Below are positions 34,143 to 42,438 of a stretch of DNA of 64,000 nt, piece after piece. This DNA comes from Actinoplanes flavus. Lineage in GTDB: Bacteria; Actinomycetota; Actinomycetes; Mycobacteriales; Micromonosporaceae. The notes below the pieces were generated by a model that was given only the letters and a program-made list of their open reading frames with translations, was not told where the DNA came from and ran no database searches. The stretch covers positions 1 through 64,000 of the forward strand of contig NZ_JAGFNS010000006.1 of assembly GCF_017592555.1 (NCBI RefSeq). The letters run 5' to 3'. Numbering within the stretch: the stretch's first letter is position 1; every line of letters begins with the position of its first letter. The position numbers were made by a program, and so were the translations under genes.

Positions 34143-35258
34143 ATGATCGTGCTCTCCGCCGCCGACGTGCACGCCCTGTTGACCCCGGCGGTGTGCCGCG
34201 ACCTCATGCGCGAGGCCCTCGTGGCGCTCGCCGACGGCCACGTGTTCCTGCCGCTGCGCACAGTGGTCCGCCCGCCCGCGCTGGACGGCCTGATCGCCCT
34301 GATGACCACCCACCTGCACGGCCCGCGCCCGGCGTTCGGCATGAAATCGGTGTGCGTCTTCCCCGGCAACCCACGCGCAGGCAAGGACGCCCACCAGGGC
34401 GTCGTCACCCTGTTCGACCCGGACTCCGGCGAACCGCTCGCCGTGATCAACGCCTCGGCCGTCACCGAGATCCGCACCGCCGCGGTGTCCGCCCTGGCCA
34501 CCGACCTGCTGGCCCGCCCGGAGGCCCGGATCCTGACCATCTTCGGCACCGGCGTCCAGGCCCGGTCCCACCTGCACGCCCTCCGCCCCCTACGCCCCTT
34601 CACCGAGATCCGCATCGTCGGCCGCACCCCCACCTCCGCCGACCACTTCGCCGCCGCCGAAGGTTCCTCCTCCTCCTCCGAAAGCTCCGCCACAGCCTCT
34701 GCCGTCTTCGAAAGCTCCGCCACAGCCTCTGCCGCCGCCGAATGCTCCGCCGCTGCCTCTGCCGCCTCTCGCGACGCCGACGCGGGCGTTTCGGATGCCG
34801 CGGCAGGCCGCCCCGTGGTCCGCGCCTTCACCGATCCCGCCGCGGCTGCGCGTGGCGCCGACGTCATCGTCACCGCCACCACGTCGGCCGATCCGGTGCT
34901 GTTCGCAGAGTGGGTATCCCCGGGCACACACGTCAACGCGGTCGGCTCGTCGATCCCCACGGCCGCCGAAATCGATCCACACCTGCTGGCCGCCGCCACA
35001 CTCGTCGCCGACCGCCGGGAGTCACTGCTCAACGAGTCGGGCGACTATCGGCGAGCTGCCGAGACCGGTCTGATCGGCCCCGGCCACGTACACGGCGAAC
35101 TCGGCGAGATCCTCACCGGCCGCGTCCCCGGCCGCACCCGCCCCGACGAGATAACCGTCTTCAAGTCCCTGGGCCTGGCGGTGGAGGACGTCGTGGTCGC
35201 CCGTCACCTCTACGAACAGGCCCTGACCACCGGCCGCGGCTCCCACGTCACCTTCTGA
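34143..35258 (+). CDS. Ornithine cyclodeaminase / mu-crystallin family protein with a repeat insertion
   Basis: Encodes 371 residues. Family blocks are GMKSVCVFPGNPRAGKDAHQ, INASAVTEIRTAAVSALAT, the Rossmann motif ILTIFGTGVQARSHLHAL (about 140-157), ADVIVTATTSADPVLF and HVNAVGSSIPTAAEID. Members deaminate ornithine to proline or act as NAD(P)H imine reductases. Between GRTPTSADHFAAAEG and SDAAAGRPVVRAFTD lies an insertion of about 50 residues, mostly Ser, Ala and Glu, encoded by 30-bp repeats; typical members have about 10 residues here. The insertion sits in the nucleotide-binding domain after strand two, probably in a surface loop. No pathway neighbours are visible. Confidence 0.9.
   Translation: MIVLSAADVHALLTPAVCRDLMREALVALADGHVFLPLRTVVRPPALDGLIALMTTHLHGPRPAFGMKSVCVFPGNPRAGKDAHQGVVTLFDPDSGEPLAVINASAVTEIRTAAVSALATDLLARPEARILTIFGTGVQARSHLHALRPLRPFTEIRIVGRTPTSADHFAAAEGSSSSSESSATASAVFESSATASAAAECSAAASAASRDADAGVSDAAAGRPVVRAFTDPAAAARGADVIVTATTSADPVLFAEWVSPGTHVNAVGSSIPTAAEIDPHLLAAATLVADRRESLLNESGDYRRAAETGLIGPGHVHGELGEILTGRVPGRTRPDEITVFKSLGLAVEDVVVARHLYEQALTTGRGSHVTF
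34680..34769. repeat. Three 30-bp in-frame tandem repeats inside the cyclodeaminase gene
   Basis: Units start at 34680, 34710 and 34740 with GAAAGCTCCGCCACAGCCTC or close variants. Ten codons each encode ESSATASAVF, ESSATASAAA and ECSAAASAAS. A (TCC)n run precedes them at 34665-34679. The frame is kept, so copy number could change without breaking the gene. Confidence 0.9.
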
Positions 35259-35363
35259 ACCCGTCCTCCCCAGCTGACCTTGCCCCAGCGGGCCATGAGC
35301 GCTGTCTCAAGCGCCTCGACACAGCCCTGACAGCCAGCCGCGGCCGGCCGGGCGTGCTGTTTC
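35259..35363. other. Spacer before the 214-bp repeats
   Basis: This spacer lies after the cyclodeaminase stop. I see no gene. The sequence becomes repeat-like near 35335, where GCGGCCGGCC palindromes occur. Confidence 0.5.
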
Positions 35364-36005
35364 GGCGTCTCCGAGGCAGCGCTGGGCCAGTCGGAAGGAC
35401 TGCGGTATGGGCAGGTTTCTGGTGCGTGGCGTGCCTACTCGATCTTGATCGTTTGGCCACCGGAGGCGGTGGTCGATCGTTCAAGATTGCGCCGGCTGGG
35501 GTGTCGGGGTGGCGTGTCTGGTTCGGGTGGCCGTGGCCTGTGGCGGGTTTTGTACGGCTGGTCGTGGGTGCTGGTGGGGCGTCTCCGAGGCAGCGTGGGG
35601 TCAGTCGGAGGGACTGCGGTATGGGCAGGTTTCTGGTGCGTGGCGTGCCTACTCGATCTTGATCGTTTGGCCACCGGAGGCGGTGGTCGATCGTTCAAGA
35701 TTGCGCCGGCTGGGGTGTCGGGGTGGCGTGTCTGGTTCGGGTGGCCGTGGCCTGTGGCGGGTTTTGTACGGCTGGTCGTGGGTGCTGGTGGGGCGTCTCC
35801 GAGGCAGCGTGGGGTCAGTCGGAGGGACTGCGGTATGGGCAGGTTTCTGGTGCGTGGCGTGCCTACTCGATCTTGATCGTTTGGCCACCGGAGGCGGTGG
35901 TCGATCGTTCAAGATTGCGCCGGCTGGGGTGTCGGGGTGGCGTGTCTGGTTTCGGGTGGCCGTGGCCTGTGGCTGGTCTTGTCCGGCTGGTCTTGTTCGG
36001 CTGGT
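35364..36005. repeat. Three tandem copies of a 214-bp repeat with nested hairpins
   Basis: Copies begin at 35364, 35578 and 35792 (GGCGTCTCCGAGGCAGCG), an exact 214-base period; copies 1 and 2 differ by only a few bases outside their first 40, and copy 3 diverges after about 35945. Each unit has a nested hairpin: outer ATCTTGA pairing with TCAAGAT and inner CCACCG pairing with CGGTGG around loop GAGG (35441-35488 in copy 1). Open frames through the array have no start context and differ in every frame. I see no coding gene. Confidence 0.92.
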
Positions 36006-36012
36006 CTTGTTG

Positions 36013-36110
36013 TGCTGGTGCTGGTGCTGGTGCTGGTGCTGGTGCTGGTGCTGGTGCTGGTGCTGGTGCTGGTGCTGGTGCTGGTGCTGGTGCTGGTGCT
36101 GGTGCTGGTG
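36013..36110. repeat. Hexanucleotide microsatellite (TGCTGG)n
   Basis: About 16 uninterrupted copies of TGCTGG cover 98 bases, 70 bases before the MoxR gene start. A plus-strand frame through it would encode Val-Leu repeats and a minus-strand frame His-Gln repeats; neither looks like real protein. A perfect array this long is expected to change length by slippage. Confidence 0.93.
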
Positions 36111-36179
36111 CGGCGGCTCCGGGACGGTGCTGAGAGCCGGCCAGGAGGGGTGCAGCGGGCGGGGGCTACTTTGGACGGA

Positions 36180-37307
36180 GTGAAACAGCGCTATCAGGAC
36201 ACGATCACGGCGCTCGGGGTGGCGCTGGCCGCGCGTGTGCCGGTGATCCTCTGGGGAGCGCCGGGGCAGGGCAAGTCCAGCGTGATCGAGTCGCTGGGCG
36301 CGGCGCTGGGGGTGCATGTCGAGACGGTGATCGCCTCGCTGCACGAGCCGTCGGACTTCGGGGGGATCCCGGCGATCGATCCGGTCACCGGGACGGCCCG
36401 CAAGTTGCCACCGGACTGGGCGAAACGGGTCGTCGACCGGGCGGCTCAGGGGCGGTCGAGCGTCGTGTTCTACGACGAGATCAGCACTACGCCGCCGGCG
36501 GTGCAGGCGGCGCTGCTGCGACCGATTCTGACCGGCTGGGTGGGTGATCTGAAACTGCCGGACGGCACGCTCAGTGTGGCCGCCGCGAACCCGCCGGAGA
36601 TCGCCGCCGACGGCTGGGATCTCGCGCCGCCGCTGGCCAACCGGATGCTGCACCTGGAGTGGTCGCTGCCCGCTGACGTGGTGCGCGACGGGTTCACGGT
36701 CGGCTGGCCCACGGTTCCGGTGCCGTCCGCCGAGCCGGCCGCCGTGCCGCGGGCGATCGTGCACGCCAAGACGCTGGTGGCCGCGTTCCTGCGGGTCCGG
36801 CCCGAGCTGACCACCCGGATGCCGGGCTCGTCCGAGCAGGCCGGGCGCGCCTTCCCGACGCCGCGGACGTGGGAGATGGTGGCAATCCTGTACGGCACGG
36901 CGGCCGCGTCCGGCTGTGACGACAGCGTGCGGCTGCTGCTGGCCGCCGGGGCGGTCGGCGGGCCGGCGGCGGGCGAGTTCCTGGAGTTCGCCCGGCATCT
37001 GGACCTGCCCGAGCCGGAGGAGCTGCTCGCCGATCCGGAGTCGTGGACGGTGCCGGTGAGCCGCGGCGACCAGGTGTTCGCGACGGCGGGCGCGGTCTAT
37101 GCCGCGATGGCCGCCGACCCCACCCCGGACCGCTGGACGGCGTGCGGCACGGTGCTGGCGCGGATCGCCGACGCCGGGCTGGCCGATATCGCCTATCTGT
37201 TCGCGCGAAACTGGGCCAGCCCCGGGATCCGCCCACCCGGGTCGCTGCCGAGCCCCGCGCAGACCCGCGCGCTGGCCCCGATACTGCGGGAGCTCGGGCG
37301 GACATGA
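36180..37307 (+). CDS. MoxR-type AAA+ ATPase
   Basis: Encodes 375 residues. Walker A is WGAPGQGKSSV (about 24-34), Walker B SSVVFYDEIS (about 93-102), and the sensor region has VAAANPPEIAADGWDLAPPL then NRM. The C-terminal third is helical. MoxR ATPases act as chaperones that activate partner enzymes, usually with a VWA protein encoded next door, as here. The GTG at 36180 is chosen because the AAA fold begins about 15 residues later; an open frame continues upstream through the hexanucleotide repeat, so a longer, repeat-bearing N-terminus cannot be excluded. The stop overlaps the next start in ATGA. Confidence 0.88.
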   Translation: MKQRYQDTITALGVALAARVPVILWGAPGQGKSSVIESLGAALGVHVETVIASLHEPSDFGGIPAIDPVTGTARKLPPDWAKRVVDRAAQGRSSVVFYDEISTTPPAVQAALLRPILTGWVGDLKLPDGTLSVAAANPPEIAADGWDLAPPLANRMLHLEWSLPADVVRDGFTVGWPTVPVPSAEPAAVPRAIVHAKTLVAAFLRVRPELTTRMPGSSEQAGRAFPTPRTWEMVAILYGTAAASGCDDSVRLLLAAGAVGGPAAGEFLEFARHLDLPEPEELLADPESWTVPVSRGDQVFATAGAVYAAMAADPTPDRWTACGTVLARIADAGLADIAYLFARNWASPGIRPPGSLPSPAQTRALAPILRELGRT

Positions 37308-38473
37308 CCGTGGACGTGCGGCTGCGGCTGGCGGCGGGCCGGGCGGTGGCCGCGGAACGGATGCCGTACCTGCGTGTGGCCCTGTTCGCGATGACCCCGG
37401 CGCTCACCACGGCGGTGCCGACGAGCGCGGTCGACGCGGGCTGGCGGATGTACGCCAACCCCGCCTTCGTCGCCACCCTGTCCGTCGACGAGGCCGCCGC
37501 CGTGTGGCTGCACGAGGCCGGTCACCTGCTGCACGACCACGCCGCCCGCTGGGCCGCCCTGGCCGAGCCGGCCGAGCGGCACCCGCTGTGGAACGCCGCC
37601 GGCGACGCGGTGATCAACGAGTCGTTGCGGCAGGCCGGGTTCGAGCTGCCGGTACGCGGCGTCCACTGGGAGGACGTCCCGGGCGCTGAGCCGGGCATGC
37701 TCACCGAGCAGCTCTACCGCCTGTTGAGCCGGGGGAGCACGCCGGACCCGGACGACTGCGGCTCGGGCGCCGGCGGCCCGCCCCGGCCGTGGGAGGAGCC
37801 GGGCGGTGGGGTGGACGACGGCCGGGCGGTGCTCATCCGGCGGCGGGTCGCCGAGGACATCCGTGCGGCCGGTGACGCCCCGGCCGCCCTGCGACGGTTC
37901 GCCGACGAGACCCTCAGTCCGCGGGTGGACTGGCGGCGCGAGCTGCGCAGTGTGGTCCGGCGGTCCCGGGCCACCGTGGCGGGGGCGAGCGACTACACGT
38001 TCGGCCGGGTCGCCCGTCGTGCCGCCGCGACTCCGGGCATCGTGCTGCCGGCCCTGCGCGCGCCTCGCACGTTCCGGCTGGATCTGGTCGTCGACACCTC
38101 CGGTTCGATGTCCGCGGCCCGGCTCGGGCGGGCGCTCGCCGAGCTGCGCGGGATCACCGGGGCGCTGCGCGGCGTCGCCGTACGGGTGATCTGCTGCGAC
38201 GCCGGCGCCGGGCCGCCGCGACGGGTCCGCTCGGTCGGCGACGTGGTGCTGACCGGTGGCGGCGGCACCGACATGCGGGTGGGTATCGCGGCCGCCGCCG
38301 GGTCGCGTCCCCGCGCCGACCTGGTGGTGATCGCCACCGACGGCGACACGCCGTGGCCGGGCGGGCCGCCACCGGCCAATCCGCGCGCCCGGTACGTGGC
38401 GCTGCTCGTGGACGGGCCGCGGCCGGGCGTGCCGGAGTGGATGCACGAGATCGTCATCGATGGAGCGCGGTGA
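37304..38473 (+). CDS. VWA-like / putative metallopeptidase protein (DUF2201-type) paired with MoxR
   Basis: Encodes 389 residues. The N-terminal part has an HExxH zinc motif, VWLHEAGHLLHDHAA (about 66-80), and a downstream NAAGDAVINESL. The C-terminal part is VWA-like with a MIDAS motif, LDLVVDTSGSMSAARLGRAL (DxSxS, about 262-281), then GGGGTDMRVGI and VVIATDGDTPWP. This two-part layout is typical of DUF2201 proteins encoded with MoxR ATPases; together they are thought to insert metals or remodel complexes, target unknown. Its last 20 bases overlap the convergent gene. Confidence 0.88.
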   Translation: MTVDVRLRLAAGRAVAAERMPYLRVALFAMTPALTTAVPTSAVDAGWRMYANPAFVATLSVDEAAAVWLHEAGHLLHDHAARWAALAEPAERHPLWNAAGDAVINESLRQAGFELPVRGVHWEDVPGAEPGMLTEQLYRLLSRGSTPDPDDCGSGAGGPPRPWEEPGGGVDDGRAVLIRRRVAEDIRAAGDAPAALRRFADETLSPRVDWRRELRSVVRRSRATVAGASDYTFGRVARRAAATPGIVLPALRAPRTFRLDLVVDTSGSMSAARLGRALAELRGITGALRGVAVRVICCDAGAGPPRRVRSVGDVVLTGGGGTDMRVGIAAAAGSRPRADLVVIATDGDTPWPGGPPPANPRARYVALLVDGPRPGVPEWMHEIVIDGAR

Positions 38474-39365
38474 GCGTCCGCAGTGTCTCCAGGTCGAGGG
38501 CGCCGCGCGCGTTCATCTCGACGGCTTCCTCCGGGGTGAGGCCGGCGCCGGCGCACCACGGCTGGAGCACGGCCGGGATCCGGGTGGCCTCCCAGACGGC
38601 GACGAGCTGCCGCAGCGCCGGGGCGGCGTAGAGCCGTCGCAGCCGTTCGTGGGCGGACGCGCCGGCCGGGGTCAGCACGTCCCGCCAGCCGTCGAACGCC
38701 CGCGCCGGGATGTAGCGCAGCGCGACCAGTCTGCGGTACATGCCGTCGAGGCCGTGCGGTGGCCCGGTCCGCGCTTCCCGCCGGACCTGTTCGGGCGTCC
38801 AGCCGTGGGCGAGCAGCGCCGCCACCTCGTACGAGATGCCCGGGGTGATCGGCAGTGGATCGTCGGCGAAGAGCGCGGTCAGGTGCGACATGTCCCGGGG
38901 GATCAGGTGCTGAACCGGGAACAGTGGGGGTCGCCACGTCCGCTCCACCCATCGGTAGACGAGACGGTCGGCGGGTTCGGTGATCCCGAGCGCCCGGGCC
39001 GCCTCCCGGGCCGCCGTGCCGTCCGGGTGGAGCAGGCGCAGGTGCGGCATCCACCAGTGCTCGGTCATCTCGGCGAGGTTGCCGCCGTACACCCAGCGCA
39101 GCCACGACTCGAACTCGGTGGGCGGCAGGCCGAGCCGCCACAGGTGGTCGATGATCTCCCACAGTGGGTTCATGGCGCCGCCCAGCGGGGTCCGGGCGGG
39201 GGTGAGCATCCTGATCGAGGTGAGGAGGTCGCGGAGCCGGCCGGGATCCCAGCGCCCGAGGAGCAGCACCAGCTCGCCGCGCATCCGCTCGGGCTCGTCC
39301 AGGTTCAGGCCCCAGCCGAGGTGGGCGGCCCGCTCCCGCCGGTACGGTAGGGTCGCCCGGATCAT
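38454..39365 (-). CDS. Hypothetical protein, helical, unknown function
   Basis: Encodes 303 residues from ATG 39365. It is rich in Trp and Leu and predicted mainly helical, with blocks NPLWEIIDHLWRLGLPPTEF, WRPPLFPVQHLIPRD and LTPEEAVEMNARGALDLETL, which look like short helical repeats. No signal, membrane helix or catalytic motif is visible. Its 3' end overlaps the VWA gene on the other strand. An ATG at 39407 would add 14 residues but would overlap the start of the divergent gene. I assign no function. Confidence 0.65.
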   Translation of the reverse strand: MIRATLPYRRERAAHLGWGLNLDEPERMRGELVLLLGRWDPGRLRDLLTSIRMLTPARTPLGGAMNPLWEIIDHLWRLGLPPTEFESWLRWVYGGNLAEMTEHWWMPHLRLLHPDGTAAREAARALGITEPADRLVYRWVERTWRPPLFPVQHLIPRDMSHLTALFADDPLPITPGISYEVAALLAHGWTPEQVRREARTGPPHGLDGMYRRLVALRYIPARAFDGWRDVLTPAGASAHERLRRLYAAPALRQLVAVWEATRIPAVLQPWCAGAGLTPEEAVEMNARGALDLETLRTLTALHR

Positions 39366-39405
39366 GCGGTCCAGCGGCTGGTCCACGAGGCATAGGCTGC
39401 CGGGC

Positions 39406-40014
39406 ATGGCTCTTCTGCACAAGGCGACGATCGTTCCCACCAAGCTCGAACTGCTCGCCGGCTGGCTGCCCGGCCGATCGTGGGGCGGTGACGAACCGGT
39501 GGAGCGGGTCGCGGCGGCCCGGTTCGACGACCCGGCCGGGGAGGTCGGCATCGAGACGATCATCATTCGGGCCGGGGCCGGGCCGCTGCTGCACGTGCCC
39601 CTCACCTACCGGGGCGCCCCGCTGGCCGGCGCCGAGGACTTCCTCATCGGCACCACCGAACATTCGGTCCTCGGCACCCGCTGGGTCTACGACGCGGTCG
39701 GCGACCCGGTCTACCTGGCGCAGCTCGCCGAGACGATCCGTTCCGCCGGGCGGGAGGCGGCCGAGGAGGTGGAGGCCGACGGCGTCCGCGTCCCCCGCGA
39801 CCCGGATCTGGCGCTGCGCGGCTCCGGCGCCGGCGCAGCCGCCTTCGGCGACGTCACCGAGGTGGCCGGCGACGACCCGGTGGTCATCCGGTCCGCGACG
39901 CACGAGCTGACGGTGGCCCGGCGGCTCGGCGAGGGCCTGCCGGGCGCGACACTGACCGGCGCCTGGGACGGCGACGGCGCCCCGGCCGTCCTCGCCGCGC
40001 TGACCACTCGATGA
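39406..40014 (+). CDS. Maltokinase N-terminal-cap-like protein
   Basis: Encodes 202 residues. It starts MALLHKATIVPTKLELLAGW and contains ETIIIRAGAGPLLHVPLTYR and EHSVLGTRWVYDAVGDPVY, the pattern of stand-alone maltokinase N-terminal-cap-like proteins (CG0192-like) of actinobacteria. In the full-length maltokinase this cap precedes the kinase fold; no kinase domain is present here, so it is not a complete enzyme. Its stop overlaps the next start by ATGA. It may be leaderless, as no ribosome binding site is evident. Confidence 0.8.
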   Translation: MALLHKATIVPTKLELLAGWLPGRSWGGDEPVERVAAARFDDPAGEVGIETIIIRAGAGPLLHVPLTYRGAPLAGAEDFLIGTTEHSVLGTRWVYDAVGDPVYLAQLAETIRSAGREAAEEVEADGVRVPRDPDLALRGSGAGAAAFGDVTEVAGDDPVVIRSATHELTVARRLGEGLPGATLTGAWDGDGAPAVLAALTTR

Positions 40015-41201
40015 CCGACGAAACCAGCCGTCTGCGGGGTGTCGGCGAGCGGTTCGCCGCCGGCTTTCCGGCCCTTTCCGGGGTACGCGCGACGCTGCTC
40101 ACCGGCTCGGTGGCGCGTGGCCTCGCGGACCGCTGGTCGGATGTCGAGCTCATGGTGTTCTGGGACGGCGAGCCGGGCGAGCAGGCGCGGCGGGCGGTGG
40201 CCGCGGCCGGCGGGGGAGAGGTGACCGCCTTGCACGGCTACGACCCGGACAACGCCGAATGGTCCGAGGACGTGCTGGTCGACGGGGTGGAGATCCAGGT
40301 CAGCCACCGTACGGTCGCGGCCACCGGTGCCTGGATCGCCGACGTCACCGAACGGCACGACCCGGACCTGACGAAGCAGGACCTGATCGCGCTGATCCGG
40401 CACGCCGTGGTCCGGCACGACACCGGCGTGGTGTCCGGCTGGCTGGCCCGCACCGAGGAGTACCCGGAGGCGCTCGGGCTGGCCATGGTCCGCGCCCACC
40501 TGGAGTTCCGGTCGGCCTGGCAGCGCGCCAAACTGCTGGCCCGCGGCGACGTGCTGCCGCTCGCCCAGGACCGGGTGGACACCGTCCGCAACGTGCTGCT
40601 CGTGCTCCTCGGCCTGAACCGGGTCTGGTTCCCGCATCTGGGCTTCAAGTGGGTGCGGGAGCTGGCCGAAGGGCTGGTCCTGGCCCCGGCCGCCCTGCCG
40701 GCCCGCCTGGAAGCGGTGCTGACCGCCACCCCGGCGAGCGCGGTCCCGGCCGCCGACGCGCTGATCATGGAGACTCTGGCGCTGGTCGCCGAGCACCTGC
40801 CCGGGGCGGGCGCCGACGAGGAGATCCGCTACCAGGTCACTCCCCGGCGGGGCGGCGTCGTCCGTACCGGAAACGGGTCTTCAGGCGGAGAGCGCGTCGC
40901 CGGCCTTGCGGGCGGCGATCAGGATCGGGTCCCAGACGGGGGCGTAGGGCGGGGCGTAACCGAGGTCGAGGGCGGTCATCTCGGTGACGGTCATCCGGTT
41001 CCAGACGGCGACCGCGAAGGCGTCGATGCGTTTGGCGGCTTCGGCGCGGCCGACGATCTGGGCGCCGAGGAGCATGCCGGTGCCGCGTTCGGCGAGCACC
41101 TTGACGGTCATCGGCACCGCGCCGGGGAAGTAGCCGGCCCGGTTGGTGGACTCGATGGTGGCCGTGACGTAGCGGAACCCGGCGGCGTCGGCCTCCCGTG
41201 A
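40011..41201 (+). CDS. Nucleotidyltransferase-fold protein with questionable C-terminus
   Basis: The frame encodes up to 396 residues. Near the start, LLTGSVARGLADRWSDVEL (about 29-47) has the GS...DxE motif of the minimal nucleotidyltransferase fold, followed by a second Asp-containing strand (VLVDGVEIQVSHR) and a helical C-terminal domain with KAKLLA-type helices to about residue 280. From about 40881 on, the frame runs antisense to the flavoprotein gene for 320 bases and becomes Gly/Asp-rich without structure, so the natural end is probably near 40880 and the stop may have been lost by a small indel. The substrate is unknown. ATGA coupling links it to the cap-like protein. Confidence 0.7.
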   Translation: MTDETSRLRGVGERFAAGFPALSGVRATLLTGSVARGLADRWSDVELMVFWDGEPGEQARRAVAAAGGGEVTALHGYDPDNAEWSEDVLVDGVEIQVSHRTVAATGAWIADVTERHDPDLTKQDLIALIRHAVVRHDTGVVSGWLARTEEYPEALGLAMVRAHLEFRSAWQRAKLLARGDVLPLAQDRVDTVRNVLLVLLGLNRVWFPHLGFKWVRELAEGLVLAPAALPARLEAVLTATPASAVPAADALIMETLALVAEHLPGAGADEEIRYQVTPRRGGVVRTGNGSSGGERVAGLAGGDQDRVPDGGVGRGVTEVEGGHLGDGHPVPDGDREGVDAFGGFGAADDLGAEEHAGAAFGEHLDGHRHRAGEVAGPVGGLDGGRDVAEPGGVGLP

Positions 41202-42233
41202 GGACAGGCCGGTCCGTGCCACCTCGAGGTCGCAGATCTTGGTGATCGCGGTGCCGATGACGCCGGGGAACGTCGCGTAGCCGCCGCCGATGTTGATGCC
41301 GGCCACCCGGCCCTGCTTGTTGGCGTGCGTGCCGAGCGGCACGTGCGCGGGCCGGCCGCTGACCCGGTGCAGGACCTGGGTGCAGTCGCCGGCCGCCCAG
41401 ATCCCGTCGGCGACCTGTTGCCGCAGGTCGGTGACGAGGCCGCCGGTCGGGCCGAGGGGCAGGCCGGCGGCCTGGGCGAGGGCGGTGTTCGGGCGTACGC
41501 CGAGGCCGAGCACCACCACGTCGGCGGGGATCGTCCCGGCGTCGGTGACCACGGCCCGGACCCGGTCGCCGTCGGTCTCCAGCGCGCTGACCGTCACCCC
41601 GGTACGCAGATCGATGCCGAGCCCGCGCACCGCCTCGGCGACCAGCGCACCCATGTCCGGGTCGACGGTGGACATCGGCTGCGGCGCCTTCTCCACCAGG
41701 GTGACGGTGAGCCCGCGGCGGACCAGGGCCTCGGCCATCTCGACGCCGATGTAGCCGCCGCCGACGACGACCGCCGTCGTGCGGCCGGGCGCCAGCCAGT
41801 CCCGCAGGGCGGCCCCGTCACCGAGCGTCTGCACACCGAAGACCCCGCCGGCCGGGGTCTCGGCCCACGGTGGACGGACCGGGGTGGCGCCGGCCGCGTA
41901 GACGAGCTGGTCGAACCCCTCGTCGACGACGCGGTCGCCGGCCCGCACGGTCACCGTGCGCCGGTCCAGGTCGATGCCGGTGACCTCGTGCCGGGTGCGG
42001 ACCTCGATCCGGTCCTGGCGGAACCGTTCGGGCCGGCGGGCGATGAGCGCCTCCGGGCCGTCGACGACGTCGCCGACCCAGTACGGGATCCCGCACGCCG
42101 AATACGATGTGTAGTCACCGCGCTCGAAGGCGAGGATCTCCAGGTCGTCCGGCCCGCGGCGGCGGCGGGCCTGGGACGCGGCGGACATGCCGGCCGCGTC
42201 GCCGCCGATGACAATGAGTCGCACGACACCCAT
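40881..42233 (-). CDS. Pyridine nucleotide-disulfide oxidoreductase, CoA-disulfide reductase/NADH oxidase-like
   Basis: Encodes 450 residues. The FAD motif is VIGGDAAGMSAASQARR (about 8-24), the single redox Cys lies in YSACGIPYWVG (about 45-55), the NAD(P)H motif is VVVGGGYIGVEMAEAL (about 156-171), and the second FAD region IWAAGDCTQ is at about 278-286. The Cys in SxCGIPY marks the CoA-disulfide reductase/NADH oxidase branch, which uses Cys-SH or Cys-SSCoA. It may reduce CoA or related disulfides or polysulfide; actinomycetes rely on mycothiol, so the physiological substrate is unclear. It is convergent with the nucleotidyltransferase-like gene. Confidence 0.92.
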   Translation of the reverse strand: MGVVRLIVIGGDAAGMSAASQARRRRGPDDLEILAFERGDYTSYSACGIPYWVGDVVDGPEALIARRPERFRQDRIEVRTRHEVTGIDLDRRTVTVRAGDRVVDEGFDQLVYAAGATPVRPPWAETPAGGVFGVQTLGDGAALRDWLAPGRTTAVVVGGGYIGVEMAEALVRRGLTVTLVEKAPQPMSTVDPDMGALVAEAVRGLGIDLRTGVTVSALETDGDRVRAVVTDAGTIPADVVVLGLGVRPNTALAQAAGLPLGPTGGLVTDLRQQVADGIWAAGDCTQVLHRVSGRPAHVPLGTHANKQGRVAGINIGGGYATFPGVIGTAITKICDLEVARTGLSSREADAAGFRYVTATIESTNRAGYFPGAVPMTVKVLAERGTGMLLGAQIVGRAEAAKRIDAFAVAVWNRMTVTEMTALDLGYAPPYAPVWDPILIAARKAGDALSA

Positions 42234-42354
42234 TCTGCCCGTGTCACCGGCCGATTTCCGGAAAGCTACGGGCCGCGGTTGCCCGGCGCATCAGCCGGGA
42301 TCTATGGTGACCTCACCGTACCCCGGAACCACCGTCGCATTCATCCGACCGCCC

Positions 42355-42370
42355 GTCGAAGCGCTTCGAC
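42355..42370. promoter_or_regulatory. LacI-type operator before the GH3 gene
   Basis: A perfect 16-bp palindrome, GTCGAAGCGCTTCGAC, lies 69 bases before the GH3 start. The identical site precedes the transporter operon at 46495, and a LacI-family gene lies between them. Confidence 0.88.
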
Positions 42371-42438
42371 CGATTATTGAGAAATCGGATATCCGCGCGG
42401 ACGGGTTATCAGCCGTGCCTTTTAAAAGGGAGACCGCC

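Noticed and set aside
35364..36005. CRISPR array
   Set aside because: The repeats are 214 bases long, contiguous and without unique spacers, and no cas genes are present.
35649..36998. Minus-strand frame with His-Gln repeats and plus-strand frames with Val-Leu or Gly-Ala repeats through the hexanucleotide array
   Set aside because: All frames across a 6-bp repeat stay open by chance; none has a plausible start or conserved sequence outside the repeat.
38454..39407. Start of the minus-strand hypothetical at ATG 39407
   Set aside because: It would share bases with the start codon of the divergent cap-like gene; ATG 39365 leaves room for promoters, though the longer form cannot be fully excluded.
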